64,000 bases of DNA. It comes from Flavobacterium sp. (GTDB lineage: Bacteria; Bacteroidota; Bacteroidia; Flavobacteriales; Flavobacteriaceae). The DNA is taken from NCBI GenBank assembly GCA_017984035.1, contig JAGOAF010000001.1, positions 47,413-111,412 on the forward strand, given 5' to 3'. Below the pieces are notes generated by a model that was not told the DNA's origin, ran no database searches, and was given only the letters and a program-made list of their open reading frames with translations. Positions 55,490-64,000 of this stretch are shown piece after piece (positions within the stretch are counted from its first letter, which is position 1; the number at the start of each line of letters is the position of its first letter). Made by a program: the position numbers and the translations under genes.

Positions 55490-56835
55490 TATTTTTTCTC
55501 TTTAGATTTTTCTTCTTTAGGTTGGTAATAGTTAGGTGGAAAACCATTTAGTGTTCGCCATAATTCAAACCAAATTGGTACGTTGTCTAACAAAGCCAAA
55601 GTTTGCGCTCCCGATCCGATACTGATTTGCTTTGGCCAAGCATCTTCTTCTTGGTCAGGCGCAATCAATACTCTGAATTTTCCATTGGTACTGATGAAAT
55701 TTTCGACAGCAACAATTTTACCGCCAAATGTTCCATAACTCATATTGGGCCAACCTGAAAAAACTACTGTAGGCCATCCATCAAACCAAATGCGTACTTT
55801 TTCTCCTTTGTGAATTAATGGCAAATCGTTTGGACTGACGAAGGTCTCTACGGCAATATCGTATTTAGAAGGCATAATACTTACAATTTGGGTTCCTTCT
55901 TTAATAATTTCTCCAATACCCGATTGGATGGCGCGGTTAATATATCCATTTTGTGGGGCTTTTATATAGTACATACCGTTTCGAATTTGATAATTCACAT
56001 ACTGGTTTTGTAATTTATTGACTTGTGCTTCTGTATCGTATTGATTGCTCAAAGCAGTATATTGATCACTTTCGGCTTTGGAAACTTTCTCAGTATATTC
56101 AGCACGAATTCGGTTTACCTCTACTTTTGAGTTGATTAACTCGTTTTTGCTACCTAATAATTTATTTTCTTGTGTAATTATTTTTGCTTCTATTTCTTGA
56201 AGTTTTAATCTTTTTTCCTCTACATCGGTCATTGGTTTTAAACCCTCTTTATTCAAAGTTACAGCACGATTGAATTGGGTATTGGCAATTTTAATTTGTG
56301 TTTTAACTGCTTCTAAATCCATACTGTCACTTTTTACTTTTAATAAAGATTGACGTATTTTATTTTGAGCTTGTTGCAATTTTAATTGTCTTTCATTTTG
56401 AATGGCATTAATTTGTGAAGACAAAGTGGTTACTTTGCTGCCATAAGATTGTAAAGCCATTTTTTTTGCATCCACCTGGTTTTTGGTATTTGCTACTAAA
56501 TTGGGATCAAAGTAGTCTTCTTTTATTTCTGAAATGAATAAAATAGTATCTCCTTTTTTTACATAATCCCCTTCTTTTACATACCATTTTTCAATTCTTC
56601 CTCCAATGGCCGAATGAATAGTCTGTGGTCGTTGGTCAGGTTTTAATGTTGTAACAGCTCCTGAACCTGATATGTTTTGTGTCCAAGGAAGAAAAAGTAT
56701 AACTACCCCAATAAGTGAAACGTATATAATGATTTTATTTAAAATTTGATAATGTGGCCTATTAGCCAAATTTTTCACAGTGCTGTATTTCTCAATATTT
56801 TCAGCAATTGGATTTTTCTTTGAAATATTTAGCAT
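55489..56835 (-). CDS. HlyD family secretion adaptor
   Basis: This 448-residue membrane fusion protein has a cytoplasmic N-terminal segment of 34 residues and one transmembrane helix (about residues 35-53: IYVSLIGVVILFLPW). A lipoyl half (IGGRIEKWYVKEGDYVKKGD) follows, then a long coiled coil (about 115-285). It closes with the second lipoyl half and barrel (IKAPQNGYINRAIQ). In type I secretion the adaptor spans the periplasm and links the ABC transporter to TolC. It is the middle gene of the operon. Confidence 0.92.
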   Translation of the reverse strand: MLNISKKNPIAENIEKYSTVKNLANRPHYQILNKIIIYVSLIGVVILFLPWTQNISGSGAVTTLKPDQRPQTIHSAIGGRIEKWYVKEGDYVKKGDTILFISEIKEDYFDPNLVANTKNQVDAKKMALQSYGSKVTTLSSQINAIQNERQLKLQQAQNKIRQSLLKVKSDSMDLEAVKTQIKIANTQFNRAVTLNKEGLKPMTDVEEKRLKLQEIEAKIITQENKLLGSKNELINSKVEVNRIRAEYTEKVSKAESDQYTALSNQYDTEAQVNKLQNQYVNYQIRNGMYYIKAPQNGYINRAIQSGIGEIIKEGTQIVSIMPSKYDIAVETFVSPNDLPLIHKGEKVRIWFDGWPTVVFSGWPNMSYGTFGGKIVAVENFISTNGKFRVLIAPDQEEDAWPKQISIGSGAQTLALLDNVPIWFELWRTLNGFPPNYYQPKEEKSKEKK

Positions 56836-56839
56836 GGTT

Positions 56840-58504
56840 TTATTTTTTTATATCAGCAATTATTTTTCCGTTTTGCAATGTGATTTTTCTACTGCATTTT
56901 TCTTCCCAATAGGTGTTTTTTGAAGACACAATGACGGTCCATGGGTTAGAAGAATAAGTTAGAAAATCAATAATTTCTTTGCTTGCTTCTTCGTCCATTT
57001 TGTCCAGTGGATCCTCATAAAAAAGTATTTTAGGTTTATTAACTATGCTTCGCGCTAAAAGAATTTTTTGCGCATTGGATGATGATAATTGGCGACCATC
57101 GGGGAAAATTTTAGTATCCAGTCCCTCGGGAAGCGTTTTAATAAATGAACCCAATTGCACACTTTCAATTGCCCATTTGATATCCTCGTTTGAAATAGAT
57201 GGATTGTTCATAGTGATGTTTTCTAACACCGTCCCTTCAAACGGGGTTTCTCCATGCGTTATGGTGCTTATTTGAGAGCGATATTGTGTTATATCAATTT
57301 TTCTATAGGTATCATCGTTAATAAAGAACGAACCCGAAGTAGGTTGAATAAATCCTGATAAAATCCGAATTAAAGTCGATTTACCTGAGCCATTTACTCC
57401 GTCTAAATATATTTTTTCTGAGGGTTCAATTTTTAAATTAATCTCACTTAAAATCGCATCAGTAGCATCAGGATATTTGAATTTTAAATTTTCAGTTTCG
57501 ATAGAAAGGTTTGTAAAACAATAGTCTGAATTTTCCTCCCTAGGTTCTTCCATTTTCAAATCTACTATTTGTCCAATTTTTTCTACAGAAGTCAACACAT
57601 CATACAAACTTTCTAGACCAATAATTATTTTTTCTACCGAATTGATTACCAATAAAATGATGATTTCTGCCGCAACAAACTGACCAATATTCATTTTTTG
57701 GTTTAAAACTAAATAGCCTCCTATGAGTAATAAACTAGCGGTTATAATTACTTTAAATCCTATTAATTGGGTGAATTGCCTTTTGATTACTTTGAAATGT
57801 TTTTCACGGTAATTGATGTATTCGGCAACCAAATGGTTATTTTTTTCTAAGGCAAAGTCAAAATTTTCTTGTTTTCTAAAACTAAAATTATTGCGTGCAA
57901 TTTCTTGTAACCAACTTACCACTTTGTATTTGTATTTGGATTCTTTTAAGCTCGATGATAGACCTGCTGCAAATGAGAATCTAAATATGGAATAGAGTAA
58001 GAAGGCTAAAAGCACTCCAAAAAAGATAAAAAACGGATGGTATAATGATAGTAAGAGTATCCCGAAAACGATTTGTAATAAAGCAGTAGAAAAATCGATT
58101 AAGAGTTTCGAGGTTCCTTTTTGAATTGTTAAGGTGTCAAAGAAGCGGTTGGCCAATTCTGGTGGATATTGGTTATACATTTCTTCAAATTTTATTTTCG
58201 GCAACCGATATCCAAATTCAAATGAAGAGCGAACAAATATTTTTTGTTGTAAATTTTCTGTTATACGTAGTTGCATTAAAGATAAAATCCCAACAAGCGC
58301 AACCCCAATTACCACAATAAGGACCAAAACAATCCAGGAAATACTTACTCTTCCTGCTTGGATTAAGTTGATAATTGCCTGTATTCCTAAAGGCAAAGAG
58401 AGACTCACTAAACCTGAAAAAATGGCGTAAAAGAATATTTGAGAAATATCTCTTCGATCTAATTTCAACAAATTATAAAAACGTTGTAATGGAGTTTGGC
58501 TCAT
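56840..58504 (-). CDS. ABC exporter-like protein (permease + ATP-binding domain with altered motifs)
   Basis: This 554-residue protein has an exporter-type membrane domain with about six helices (residues 20-310), then an ATP-binding domain (330-554). Walker A is intact: GVNGSGKST (369-377). The other motifs are altered. The Q-loop Gln is H417 (TITHGETPF), and the signature LSGGQ is LSSSN (473-477). The Walker B Asp is E497 and the catalytic Glu is D498 (ILFYEDPLD). The H-loop His is K529 (TVIVSSKN). ATP may bind with weak or no hydrolysis, so this is either a degenerate transporter or one that needs a partner. There is no C39 peptidase domain. Confidence 0.9.
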   Translation of the reverse strand: MSQTPLQRFYNLLKLDRRDISQIFFYAIFSGLVSLSLPLGIQAIINLIQAGRVSISWIVLVLIVVIGVALVGILSLMQLRITENLQQKIFVRSSFEFGYRLPKIKFEEMYNQYPPELANRFFDTLTIQKGTSKLLIDFSTALLQIVFGILLLSLYHPFFIFFGVLLAFLLYSIFRFSFAAGLSSSLKESKYKYKVVSWLQEIARNNFSFRKQENFDFALEKNNHLVAEYINYREKHFKVIKRQFTQLIGFKVIITASLLLIGGYLVLNQKMNIGQFVAAEIIILLVINSVEKIIIGLESLYDVLTSVEKIGQIVDLKMEEPREENSDYCFTNLSIETENLKFKYPDATDAILSEINLKIEPSEKIYLDGVNGSGKSTLIRILSGFIQPTSGSFFINDDTYRKIDITQYRSQISTITHGETPFEGTVLENITMNNPSISNEDIKWAIESVQLGSFIKTLPEGLDTKIFPDGRQLSSSNAQKILLARSIVNKPKILFYEDPLDKMDEEASKEIIDFLTYSSNPWTVIVSSKNTYWEEKCSRKITLQNGKIIADIKK

Positions 58505-58509
58505 GGTGT

Positions 58510-59181
58510 TTATTTTAGAGTTTTAGCTACTAAATCAATATAGAAATCGGTAACGGTATTGGTCTCGTCGCAATTGGTAATTGTTTTCAAATGCTCTTTT
58601 AGAAAATGTTGGTGAAGAGCACCTTCTACTACAGTGGAGGCAAGGCTTTTTGCAAAAGTATACTTTGGATTTACCTCAGTAATAAATTCAATAATTCTGT
58701 TGATTATTCGTTTATAGACAATAAAAAAACCTTCTTTGTTTTCTTCGTCTACTTCTTTGGTGAGTAAAGTTTTGGTAAATTCTTGAATAATAATTTTATT
58801 CAAAATAGACTCATTAATGTGTAAAGTATTGGAGTCATCTTCTACCTTTTCCGTTACAATGGCAATGGCTTTTTTTAATTTTTCCATTGGGTTGGCTAGA
58901 TTGTTTGTGGCAAATACCAATTTGTATTCCATCCATCCCCAGTACCAAGAAGACAGGTACAACATTAACTTATGCTTGCTTTCAAAGTAGCGGTAAATGG
59001 AGCTTTCGTTGGAATTAATTTTTTCCCCTAGTTTTTTAAAGGTAAAATTTTCAAAGCCTATTTCATCAATCAACAAAATACTTTGTTCAATTATTTTTTT
59101 TCCTAAATCAGATGTTTCAGGGTTTTTGACATACAATTTGTCATTCACCGCAATAATGATATTTGAAAGTATATTTTGCAT
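58510..59181 (-). CDS. TetR/AcrR family transcriptional regulator
   Basis: The protein has 223 residues from the ATG at 59181. The TTG seven codons upstream lies in the promoter. An N-terminal helix-turn-helix (about residues 25-75) contains FTFKKLGEKINSNESSIYRYFESKHKL in TetR form, followed by a helical ligand domain. It is the first gene of the TetR-ABC-HlyD-TolC operon and has 5 bases to the ABC start. A 17-base palindrome at its promoter is a likely autoregulatory operator. The inducer is unknown. Confidence 0.9.
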   Translation of the reverse strand: MQNILSNIIIAVNDKLYVKNPETSDLGKKIIEQSILLIDEIGFENFTFKKLGEKINSNESSIYRYFESKHKLMLYLSSWYWGWMEYKLVFATNNLANPMEKLKKAIAIVTEKVEDDSNTLHINESILNKIIIQEFTKTLLTKEVDEENKEGFFIVYKRIINRIIEFITEVNPKYTFAKSLASTVVEGALHQHFLKEHLKTITNCDETNTVTDFYIDLVAKTLK

Positions 59182-59199
59182 AACATGATATTTTTTATG

Positions 59200-59207
59200 C
59201 AAATATA
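59200..59207 (-). promoter_or_regulatory. -7 element of the export operon
   Basis: TATATTTG on the minus strand, 18 bases before the tetR ATG. TTC (59230-59228 on the minus strand) at 20 bases is a weak -33. Confidence 0.5.
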
Positions 59208-59222
59208 ATAGTATTACTATTA
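59206..59222. promoter_or_regulatory. Candidate TetR operator (17-base palindrome)
   Basis: TAATAGTA, one base, TACTATTA: a perfect 8-bp inverted repeat with one central base. It overlaps the edge of the -7 element and sits in the -33/-7 spacer. That is where a TetR protein would block its own operon. Confidence 0.62.
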
Positions 59223-59248
59223 ATTATGAAATTTTAACTTTTATTTAT

Positions 59249-59278
59249 AAAAAAAGCTGTTCCAAACAGAACAGCTTT
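59249..59278 (-). terminator. Terminator of gpmI
   Basis: AAAGCTGTTC (59253-59262) and GAACAGCTTT (59269-59278) form a 10-bp stem, with an A run on the left giving the T tract on the minus strand. Confidence 0.85.
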
Positions 59279-59300
59279 AAGTGTATGAAGGAGTTACTTA

Positions 59301-60818
59301 TTACAATAGCGAATGACTTGTCATAGCGGCAGGTTGCGCTACTCCCATCAGTTCTAGTATTGTTGGAGCAATATCTCCTAAAACCCCATTATTAATTTTT
59401 TTCAAGTCTTTGTCAACCAAAATAATTGGCACTGGATTCGTAGTATGAGCCGTATTTGGCGATCCATCAGGATTAATCATAGTTTCACAATTTCCATGGT
59501 CGGCAATAATGATGGTAGTATAGTCATTGGCTAAAGCCGTTTCAACTACTTCTTTCACACAAACATCTACAGCTTCACAGGCTTTGATGGCGGCTTCCAT
59601 AATTCCGGTGTGACCTACCATGTCTCCGTTAGCAAAGTTCAAACAAACAAAGTCAACCTCTCCTTTATTTAATTCGGGAACCAAAGCGTCTTTTAATTCG
59701 TAAGCACTCATTTCAGGTTGTAGATCGTAAGTAGCTACTTTAGGAGAGTTTCTTAAGATACGAGTCTCACCTTCGAAAGGAGTTTCTCTACCGCCTGAAA
59801 AGAAGAAGGTTACGTGTGGGTATTTCTCTGTTTCGGCAATCCGAATTTGTTTTTTATGTGCTTTTTCTAATACTTCGCCTAATGTTTCAGTGATGTTGTC
59901 TTTGTTGTAAACCACTTTAACGTTTTGGTAGGTTTCGTCATAATTAGTAAGCGTTACATAATACAAATTCAATTTGTGCATGTTTTGTTCGTGAAAATCT
60001 TGTTGCGAAAGAGCCTCAGTCAATTCACGTCCTCTATCAGTTCTAAAGTTGAAAAAGATAACTACATCATCTTCTTGGATAACGGCTAAAGGTTCTCCAT
60101 TGACATCTACAGAAACAAGAGGTTGAATGAATTCGTCCGTAACATCGTTTCCATAACTGGTTGCGATAGAAGTAACTACATCAGTTGTTGCTGTTCCAGT
60201 TCCGTGTACTACTAAATCATACGCTAATTTTACTCGTTCCCAACGTTTGTCTCGGTCCATGGCGTAATAACGACCAATTACCGAAGCAATTTTCACAGGT
60301 GTTGGAGTAATGTAGTCTTGTAAATCTTGTAAGTATTTTTTTCCTGATTTAGGGTCTACATCACGTCCGTCAGTAAAGGCGTGTATGAATACTTTGTCTA
60401 GTCCGTATTCTTGAGAAGCATCAATCAAACCCCTCAAATGCGAAGTATGTGAGTGAACACCCCCATCTGAAACTAAACCTAAAAAGTGTACCTTTTTATC
60501 GTTGGTTTTAGCGTAGTTGAACGCATCGATCAACACTTGCTCTTTTGCCAAGGTTTTATTGGCAACGGCCAAATTAATTTTAGCTAAATCTTGGTATACA
60601 ATACGTCCAGCTCCCAGGTTCATGTGCCCTACCTCTGAATTTCCCATCTGACCTTCAGGTAAACCAACATTCAAACCATCGGTTCTCAATTGCGCACTAG
60701 GGTATTTTGTATATAAACTATTGATAAATGGTACGTTAGCATTGTCTATTGCAGAAACTTTTGGGTCAGGAGATTTTCCCCAACCGTCTAAAATCATAAG
60801 GATAACTTTCTTGTTCAT
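59301..60818 (-). CDS. gpmI: 2,3-bisphosphoglycerate-independent phosphoglycerate mutase
   Basis: This 505-residue alkaline-phosphatase-superfamily enzyme interconverts 3- and 2-phosphoglycerate in glycolysis. The metal-binding D11 is in LMILDGWGKS, and the phosphorylated Ser61 is in GQMGNSEVGHMNLGAG. Later metal blocks are VCLNFANGDMVGHTG and IIIADHGNCE. The length is normal. A TATCTTTG element lies at 60835-60842 on the minus strand, 16 bases before the ATG. Confidence 0.96.
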   Translation of the reverse strand: MNKKVILMILDGWGKSPDPKVSAIDNANVPFINSLYTKYPSAQLRTDGLNVGLPEGQMGNSEVGHMNLGAGRIVYQDLAKINLAVANKTLAKEQVLIDAFNYAKTNDKKVHFLGLVSDGGVHSHTSHLRGLIDASQEYGLDKVFIHAFTDGRDVDPKSGKKYLQDLQDYITPTPVKIASVIGRYYAMDRDKRWERVKLAYDLVVHGTGTATTDVVTSIATSYGNDVTDEFIQPLVSVDVNGEPLAVIQEDDVVIFFNFRTDRGRELTEALSQQDFHEQNMHKLNLYYVTLTNYDETYQNVKVVYNKDNITETLGEVLEKAHKKQIRIAETEKYPHVTFFFSGGRETPFEGETRILRNSPKVATYDLQPEMSAYELKDALVPELNKGEVDFVCLNFANGDMVGHTGIMEAAIKACEAVDVCVKEVVETALANDYTTIIIADHGNCETMINPDGSPNTAHTTNPVPIILVDKDLKKINNGVLGDIAPTILELMGVAQPAAMTSHSLL

Positions 60819-60834
60819 GGGTAATTATTTTGCG

Positions 60835-60842
60835 CAAAGATA
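60835..60842 (-). promoter_or_regulatory. -7 element for gpmI
   Basis: TATCTTTG on the minus strand, 16 bases before the gpmI ATG. A TTG lies 25 bases upstream, slightly beyond the usual range. Confidence 0.4.
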
Positions 60843-60947
60843 AGGCATTTCTGAAAATCTGTAACAGCAACTAATTCACAATTCTGGTGGTAATTCAAAA
60901 TAGTAACAAATACTTTGTAATTTGTTGATTAAAGCTATTGGTGTTTC

Positions 60948-63353
60948 TTATTTTTTGAGCGAATTGTAGTCAATAAAATAACGGACACTAACTGAAAACA
61001 CATGATTCAAGGCCTCTTTGTCGATGACATTACGTATGTTGGTTCCCAAATCTCTTTTGAATTCATTCTCAAATAACGCAGCGTTGTTTCGGTATAAAAT
61101 AGAAATTTGACTTCCTGGTGCAAACCACCATGAATACGACAAATCTAAATTCCAAGCGTTAAAATTTGAATTGCTGTTTTCTGTATGATTTAAGGTGGGT
61201 ACAATTGAACCGTCTTTCTGTAAACTATAATACTGATTATAGGTTGCGTAGCTCAGATAATGGCGTAAAGAAAGATTAAAATTCATATCACTATTAATGG
61301 TGAATTTCCCTTGTAAGGTATTGATATAAGTGGAGCGATCTCTTCGTCCCATGAAAATTTCATTTGAAACAGAATTGTCTCCTACATAACCTATATTATT
61401 ATTTTGTTGACTAAAGTCGAAATTAAAGTTTAATGAAAAATGATCCGAAAAGCGGTATCGTGGAGAAATGGATATTCCGTAATTAATACGTCCTTTTTCA
61501 TTCACTATGCCATAGGAAGGATTAAATTCAAAAGCAAAACGGTTGTTGTAATTTGAAGAAAAATAAAAATACCCGTTAATTGCTTCTGGAATTTCGAGAA
61601 AACCCGATTGATTTTGAGTTCTAGGCTCATAAAAATCATACGTTTTTATTGGTCTTGCATTGAATCCAGTACCATAATAATTGTTCTTTTTGGTTCTAGA
61701 ATTTAAATTAAAATTTACCATACCTTGTTGGATCCTACCACTCCTATTGTCAAATTCAGAATAGAGATTGACGTAGATGTTAAACATATTAAATGTTTTG
61801 GTAGGACTTAAAATTCGGTAGCTCCAGTTAGAATAAAGGGAGTGATAATTGCTTTGGAATTGAATTCCCATATCATCTTTGTCAAAATCTTTGGATACAT
61901 ATTCAGCGCCTCCTCCAAATTGGAATTTTCCACTGGTTTCTCCAAAAGTAATACTCGAATTATATCCCTTTTTCTGATCTATTCCAAAACCATTAACTAC
62001 ACTATATTTATAATCACCTGTTAGATTGTAAGTATTTTTCTTTGTGTTTAAGTCAAATAAAAGTGCCGAAACATTTCCGTCACGCCCATTTCCATTTCGG
62101 GTCACATTCGTATTGACAAAGGAAACGGATGAATTGGTTCCGAAACGTTGGTCTAACACCATAACATTATAATTAGCTAATGGTTCTATCAAGGCTTTGC
62201 GTGTTGCACCCGTTATGTCATTAGTTATGGTTGCTTCTGTTTTTTCGGTTACTGCATTTAAAACACCAATTCCTAATCCATTTTTAGTTCTACCAGATAT
62301 TTTCAGGGCATTTAGCAAATTGACTTTTGCTGGATAGGTTGTAAATGATTCGTTATCATTTAAGTCGGCATTAATTGTTGGGCTTCCGCCAATTCTTCTC
62401 GAATAAAATAAATTTCCTTTACTAAACAATTCAGTTCCTTCAGTAAAAAAAGGTCTGTTTTCGTTGAATTGTTGTTCAAAAGGACCTAGGTTTAAAATGA
62501 CATTATCAAAGGTGGTTTGTCCAAAGTCTGGCACTAAAATGGCATCTAGTGTAAAAGCATCGTTAATCCCGTATTTTATATCAACCCCTCCTTTTAAATC
62601 TCCTTTTGTTTTTTGTGTTGCATTAGAATTGAGATAAAAAGAAGAATAGGGAATTAGAAACAAGCGAGTGGGAGTTGTAATGTTTTCTATACCATTTAGC
62701 ACTCCTTCTTGATTACCCCTCGAATTGATTTTATTGTCGATCAAATTCCAGGAATAAAAAGTGCGATCTCTTCTAAAATCTCGAATAAAATTGATTCCCC
62801 AAGTTTGTTTTTTCTCAGAAGTAAATCGGAGTGCTGCATATGGAATTCTGATTTCTGCTGTCCATCCAAAGTCAGTAATTTGCGTTTTGCTTTCCCAGAT
62901 GGCATTCCAAGAGGAGTCCTCGCCGTTTGTTTCGGTATAAAGGAAATCTTCTTGAACACCTGCGGTACTAATTATAAAACTAAATTCCTGTTGGCCATCA
63001 TTATATCCATTAATAAAAATCCCCATTCTATCAGTGGTTCCAGAATCATCCCTTTGGCTTAACTCTTTCAAAATTTTTTTTGGATCTTCATCGTACATTG
63101 TGGCAGCAAAATAGACGGCTTCGTTGTCATATACAACGCGAACTTCTGTTCGATTTTTGTGAGGTTCCGGGGTTCCATTGTCTGGCATCCACATTACGAA
63201 ATCTTTGGCTACATCTGCTTTTAGCCAAGCACCTTCATCAAATTTACCGTCAATAACTATTTTTTCAGCAGTAAATTGAGTGTTCAAAGTTTTTTTTTGG
63301 CTAAAGCCAAAATAGAAGAAGAAAAAGAATAGTAAACTGAAGGTATATTTCAT
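60948..63353 (-). CDS. DUF5916 outer membrane protein with carbohydrate-binding-9-like N-terminus
   Basis: This 801-residue protein has a signal peptide (LLFFFFFYFGFSQ, cut near residue 18). A CBM9-like domain (about 25-210) holds DGKFDEGAWLKADVAKDFVM and EVRVVYDNEAVYFAATMYDE. The remaining 590 residues are DUF5916, a large beta-barrel ending in VRYFIDYNSL. The family is common in Bacteroidota; a role in nutrient or surface handling is suspected but unknown. It reads leftward and is separate from gpmI by 129 bases. Confidence 0.88.
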   Translation of the reverse strand: MKYTFSLLFFFFFYFGFSQKKTLNTQFTAEKIVIDGKFDEGAWLKADVAKDFVMWMPDNGTPEPHKNRTEVRVVYDNEAVYFAATMYDEDPKKILKELSQRDDSGTTDRMGIFINGYNDGQQEFSFIISTAGVQEDFLYTETNGEDSSWNAIWESKTQITDFGWTAEIRIPYAALRFTSEKKQTWGINFIRDFRRDRTFYSWNLIDNKINSRGNQEGVLNGIENITTPTRLFLIPYSSFYLNSNATQKTKGDLKGGVDIKYGINDAFTLDAILVPDFGQTTFDNVILNLGPFEQQFNENRPFFTEGTELFSKGNLFYSRRIGGSPTINADLNDNESFTTYPAKVNLLNALKISGRTKNGLGIGVLNAVTEKTEATITNDITGATRKALIEPLANYNVMVLDQRFGTNSSVSFVNTNVTRNGNGRDGNVSALLFDLNTKKNTYNLTGDYKYSVVNGFGIDQKKGYNSSITFGETSGKFQFGGGAEYVSKDFDKDDMGIQFQSNYHSLYSNWSYRILSPTKTFNMFNIYVNLYSEFDNRSGRIQQGMVNFNLNSRTKKNNYYGTGFNARPIKTYDFYEPRTQNQSGFLEIPEAINGYFYFSSNYNNRFAFEFNPSYGIVNEKGRINYGISISPRYRFSDHFSLNFNFDFSQQNNNIGYVGDNSVSNEIFMGRRDRSTYINTLQGKFTINSDMNFNLSLRHYLSYATYNQYYSLQKDGSIVPTLNHTENSNSNFNAWNLDLSYSWWFAPGSQISILYRNNAALFENEFKRDLGTNIRNVIDKEALNHVFSVSVRYFIDYNSLKK

Positions 63354-63391
63354 AAAGTGGAGTTATAGTTGTATTTAGAATTTTAACAACG

Positions 63392-63399
63392 CAAAAGTA
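63392..63399 (-). promoter_or_regulatory. -7 element for the DUF5916 gene
   Basis: TACTTTTG on the minus strand, 38 bases before the ATG, without a clear -33 box. Confidence 0.35.
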
Positions 63400-63531
63400 T
63401 TAATATTATTGGATTGCTTACGTTAGTATTTATTTTCTCATAAATGTTACAGTTAAATAGAGAAGTAATCAAACTAATTCTGATAAAAGCCGAAGTTATG
63501 TTAAGTATTGCGTTAAAGTGCTGAATAATAA

Positions 63532-63561
63532 TTGTCTAAGGTATAGTGTGCCGTATTTTTG
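63532..63561 (+). promoter_or_regulatory. Promoter of the L,D-transpeptidase-like gene
   Basis: TTG (63532-63534), 19 bases, TATTTTTG (63554-63561) is a full consensus match, 36 bases before the ATG. Confidence 0.65.
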
Positions 63562-63597
63562 TATTTCTCAAATTAATCGAACCCAAATCTAACGAGT

Positions 63598-64000
63598 ATG
63601 CATTTTAAAATTTTAACGGTTGCCCTTTTTTACTTCGCTTCTATAACCAATACATTAAGTCCAAAACCAAATACTATAATTCATAGTGCCATACATTCAA
63701 AAATGGAAGTTGAATTTATATATGCTAATTTGCAAACGAATCATTTTGAATTACCCCAAATAAAATGTTTTTCTAAAGCTGTAAAAGGATTTTATAAATT
63801 GAAAGAAAAAGGTATAATCAAAAAAGATATTCTTACGCTAATTGACTTTAGTTTATCTGCTAATTCGAAACGACTTTGGGTAATTGATTTAGCAACCAAA
63901 ACTATTTTGTTTCAATCTTTAGTAGCTCACGGAAGAAATACAGGCGAAGAATATGCTAACAATTTTTCAAATGAGGCACAATCGTATAAAAGCAGTATTG
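63598..64000 (+). CDS. Murein L,D-transpeptidase catalytic domain family protein, 3' end cut
   Basis: The visible part is 134 residues from the ATG at 63598 to the window edge. The N-terminal helix (MHFKILTVALFYFASITNTL) is a signal or anchor. The sequence LIDFSLSANSKRLWVIDLAT then LFQSLVAHGRNTGEEYANNF matches the start of the YkuD_2 (PF13645-like) group. In the wider family these enzymes cross-link or modify peptidoglycan. The catalytic Cys/His segment lies beyond the window. It is divergent from the DUF5916 gene. Confidence 0.82.
   Translation, partial: MHFKILTVALFYFASITNTLSPKPNTIIHSAIHSKMEVEFIYANLQTNHFELPQIKCFSKAVKGFYKLKEKGIIKKDILTLIDFSLSANSKRLWVIDLATKTILFQSLVAHGRNTGEEYANNFSNEAQSYKSSI

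Overview
This is a 64 kb stretch of low-GC chromosome from a member of the Bacteroidota, most likely Flavobacterium or a close relative. Several things point that way: promoters with the Bacteroidota form (TTG, about 19-20 bases, TAnnTTTG), frequent TTG/GTG starts, type IX secretion (T9SS) and gliding proteins (PorP/SprF-like, T9SS plug, a CHU_C-type C-terminal domain), and family arrangements such as FolK fused to a deoxynucleoside kinase and ACT fused to SerB. The region is almost all vertically inherited housekeeping sequence. I see no insertion sequence, prophage, CRISPR array, integrase or defence island, and no intergenic gap over 300 bases that lacks an RNA gene.

Layout. 1-4.4 kb: a truncated DUF4403 lipoprotein, then TolC, an RND/MacA-type adaptor and tsaB. 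4.4-9.8 kb: a thioredoxin-domain YyaL-like protein, an Nfu-type Fe-S protein with a doubled N-terminal domain, a PorP/SprF-like protein, gamma carbonic anhydrase and murI. 9.9-17.3 kb: a leftward envelope operon (CBS protein, nadK, DUF6089, uppS, bamA, two OmpH/Skp chaperones). 17.4-24.2 kb: pdxJ, a hydrolase and a small membrane protein, then tig-clpP-clpX and serB. 24.2-38.6 kb: a GH3-like protein, DUF2797, sppA, folK-dNK, a C-type-lectin T9SS surface protein, an rRNA/tRNA methyltransferase, DUF1573, mutS, tRNA-Gly and tRNA-Leu, a YegP-like protein, a small repeat lipoprotein and waaA. 38.7-54 kb: a sugar aminotransferase with galE, an M23 peptidase, fabD, pirin, DUF6370, a U32 protein, an aminotransferase, a fatty-acid desaturase, rsmG, pruA, apaG, the T9SS plug protein, a methyltransferase and map. 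54-59.2 kb: a TetR-ABC-HlyD-TolC export operon. 59.3-64 kb: gpmI, a DUF5916 outer-membrane protein and the start of a YkuD-like L,D-transpeptidase.

Functional themes. Outer-membrane biogenesis is strongly represented: BamA and its Skp-like chaperones next to UppS, the lipid carrier synthase; WaaA for Kdo transfer; MurI and an L,D-transpeptidase for peptidoglycan; and two TolC-based export modules. The protein quality-control block tig-clpP-clpX is classical. The most unusual locus is the export operon at 54.1-59.2 kb. Its ABC protein keeps Walker A but has altered every other catalytic motif of the nucleotide-binding domain. A perfect 17-base palindrome overlaps the promoter of its TetR gene and is a strong operator candidate. 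I did not find a clearly new multi-gene system. The findings are mainly unusual family members and regulatory or repeat sequences.
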